In this document: positions 3,802-5,159 of the stretch, one piece after another
Position numbering within the stretch: position 1 is the first letter of the stretch
Layout of the letters: every line of letters begins with the position of its first letter
Assembly: GCA_035534835.1 (NCBI GenBank)
Contig: DATLRE010000212.1
Location: 1-5,159, forward strand
Length of the DNA stretch: 5,159 nucleotides
DNA from: Bog-756 sp035534835
GTDB taxonomy: Bacteria > Actinomycetota > Acidimicrobiia > Acidimicrobiales > RAAP-2
Direction: 5' to 3'
The notes under the pieces: model-generated
Told to the model about the DNA's origin: nothing
Database searches by the model: none
Seen by the model: only the letters and a program-made list of their open reading frames with translations
Translations under genes and position numbers: made by a program

Positions 3802-5159
3802 GTGGACCGACGGGAATTGCGGGAACGGCGTCTGCGCATGCGGCGGCGGCGGGCGGGCGCACTGGCCGCCGCCGTGGTCGCCGTCGTGGTGGTCGTGGTC
3901 GCCGTGTCGATGTCGAGCGGCGGCTCCCCCAGATCGGCTTCCTCGACCACGACGACGACCCACGCCGGTTCGGGCGGGAGCGGGGCACGCGCCGTCGTAA
4001 CCACGGGCCCGCGCGCCCTCGAAGCCGGGGTGGAGCCGTGGCAACTACCGGTGGCGCTCTCGCGGACCGCCGTGGTCCCCTCCGGCACCGGGTTCACCGT
4101 GCTGGGCGGACTGGCGTCGTCGCAGGCGTCGGTGGCCACGGTCTACGCCGTGAACCCCGGTTCGGGGAAGGTCCAGGCGGACGGCACGCTCGCCGCCGCC
4201 GTCCACGACGCGGCGGCGACCACCATCGGGGCGAACGATCTCGTGCTGGGCGGTGGCTCGCCCGACACGGTGGCCACGGTCCAGTCGATCCCGGCCGTGG
4301 CCGACCCCGCGCCCGCGGTCGCCCCGACTCCGGCGCGGGCCGGCACCACCGTCGGTCAACTGCCGACCCCCCGCTCCGACCTGGCCGTGGCCTCGGTCAC
4401 CAACGCCCACGGTGGCACGACCGCCTACGTGGTCGGCGGCTATAACGGCACCACCTACGAGCCCCAGGTGCTCGCCACCACCGACGGCAGGCACTACACG
4501 ACCGTGGCGAACCTGACGGTCCCGGTGCGGTACCCGGCTGTCGTCGCCCGGGGCGGGCTCCTCTACGTCTTCGGCGGCCAGACCGCCTCCGCCGGGACGA
4601 CCACCACGGCCACGGACGACATCCAGGTCGTGGACCCGGCGGCGCACACCTCGCGGGTGGTCGCCCACCTGCCCCAGCCGCTCTACGGCGCCGCTGCCTT
4701 CACCATCGGCGGCACCGTCTACGTCGCCGGCGGCCAGGTGCCGAACGGTGTGACCCTCACCACGATCGACGCCTACGTGCCGTCCACCCGCAAGGTCCTG
4801 AACGCCGGCCTGCTGCCCCAGGCCGAGGCGTTCGGCGGCTACACCACCGTGGGCACCGGCGCGAGCGCCATCGGCTACATCGCCGGTGGCGAGGTGGCGG
4901 CGCAGTCCGGGCCCGACCAGGCCGGCATCGGCTCGGGCACCCTGCAGACGGTCCTGTCACTCCGCATCAGCACCTGGGCCGGGGCGGCGGGCAAGCCGGG
5001 TGCCGGATCCCCCTACAGCGGGACGCTGCTGATCGCCGACCGCGGCAACGACCGGCTCATCGCCCTCGACACCAGCCGCAACCAGACCTGGGTCTACCCG
5101 TCGCCCTCGATGCCGGCCCCGCCGGGCGGCTTCTACTTCCCCGACGACTCGTTCTTCAT
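3802..5159 (+). CDS. Membrane-anchored kelch beta-propeller protein with start of a second NHL-like propeller (partial)
   Basis: Opening with GTG at 3802, this frame stays open for 452 codons and runs off the window. The N-terminus is strongly basic (residues 1-17, Arg-rich), followed by one hydrophobic helix (about 18-36, mostly Ala/Val) without a lipobox. A signal anchor with the rest outside the membrane is expected. Residues 37-62 form a Ser/Thr/Gly linker with five successive Thr. Kelch-like blades are marked by Gly-Gly pairs after hydrophobic strands at 102, 150, 212, 258, 310 and 362, a spacing of about 46-62 residues, suggesting six blades. From about 406, SGTLLIADRGNDRLIALD and the following FPDDSFF resemble an NHL or YncE-type propeller strand set, so a second propeller probably continues beyond the edge. 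Such domains bind proteins or sugars; no catalytic residue is visible. It is co-transcribed with the hydrolase 10 nt upstream. Confidence 0.88.
   Translation, partial: MDRRELRERRLRMRRRRAGALAAAVVAVVVVVVAVSMSSGGSPRSASSTTTTTHAGSGGSGARAVVTTGPRALEAGVEPWQLPVALSRTAVVPSGTGFTVLGGLASSQASVATVYAVNPGSGKVQADGTLAAAVHDAAATTIGANDLVLGGGSPDTVATVQSIPAVADPAPAVAPTPARAGTTVGQLPTPRSDLAVASVTNAHGGTTAYVVGGYNGTTYEPQVLATTDGRHYTTVANLTVPVRYPAVVARGGLLYVFGGQTASAGTTTTATDDIQVVDPAAHTSRVVAHLPQPLYGAAAFTIGGTVYVAGGQVPNGVTLTTIDAYVPSTRKVLNAGLLPQAEAFGGYTTVGTGASAIGYIAGGEVAAQSGPDQAGIGSGTLQTVLSLRISTWAGAAGKPGAGSPYSGTLLIADRGNDRLIALDTSRNQTWVYPSPSMPAPPGGFYFPDDSFF

Noticed and set aside
3768..4668. Minus-strand frames over the start of the propeller gene
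   Set aside because: They lie antisense to a frame with a strong ribosome site, a membrane helix and regular kelch Gly-Gly pairs, and have low-complexity His/Arg/Asp composition.
1..5159. CRISPR array, integrase, transposase gene or phage genes
   Set aside because: No regularly spaced identical repeats and no matching protein motifs were seen on either strand.

Overview
The window is very G+C-rich throughout, with G or C in most third codon positions. It shows an actinobacterial style: GTG starts, TANNNT-type -10 boxes and candidate leaderless starts. The best guess is a high-G+C actinobacterium, perhaps from the Acidimicrobiia or a neighbouring class. That guess rests on codon style and on the kelch-plus-second-propeller surface protein, not on a marker gene. 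Both ends of the window cut through genes.

Layout from left to right. Bases 1-306 (minus strand) hold the N-terminal 102 codons of a Ppx/GppA-type phosphatase. Diverging from it is a complete tRNA-Pro(UGG) gene at 393-469 with an encoded CCA. Bases 470-729 hold no convincing gene. They contain a palindrome, a degenerate 29-bp-period tandem repeat and two larger hairpins, lying between the tRNA and the convergent end of the next gene. Bases 730-2550 (minus) encode a PAS-GGDEF-EAL protein of cyclic-di-GMP metabolism; both catalytic domains look intact but the GGDEF inhibitory site is missing. Bases 2551-2741 are a divergent intergenic region with a plausible promoter for the GGDEF-EAL gene, a candidate leaderless start for the gene to the right, and a possible 18-codon leader peptide.

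Bases 2742-3791 (plus) encode a metallo-beta-lactamase-fold hydrolase with a full set of metal ligands. Its stop codon overlaps the Shine-Dalgarno sequence of the next gene, which starts at 3802 and runs off the right edge. That gene encodes a membrane-anchored extracytoplasmic kelch beta-propeller followed by the beginning of a second, NHL-like propeller. These two genes almost certainly form one operon.

Functionally the window looks like ordinary chromosome: phosphate or (p)ppGpp metabolism, c-di-GMP signalling, a tRNA, and a hydrolase/surface-protein pair of unknown role. No CRISPR array, integrase, transposase gene or defence system is visible. The least explained parts are the tRNA-flanking repeats, the leader of the c-di-GMP gene and the coupled hydrolase/propeller pair.
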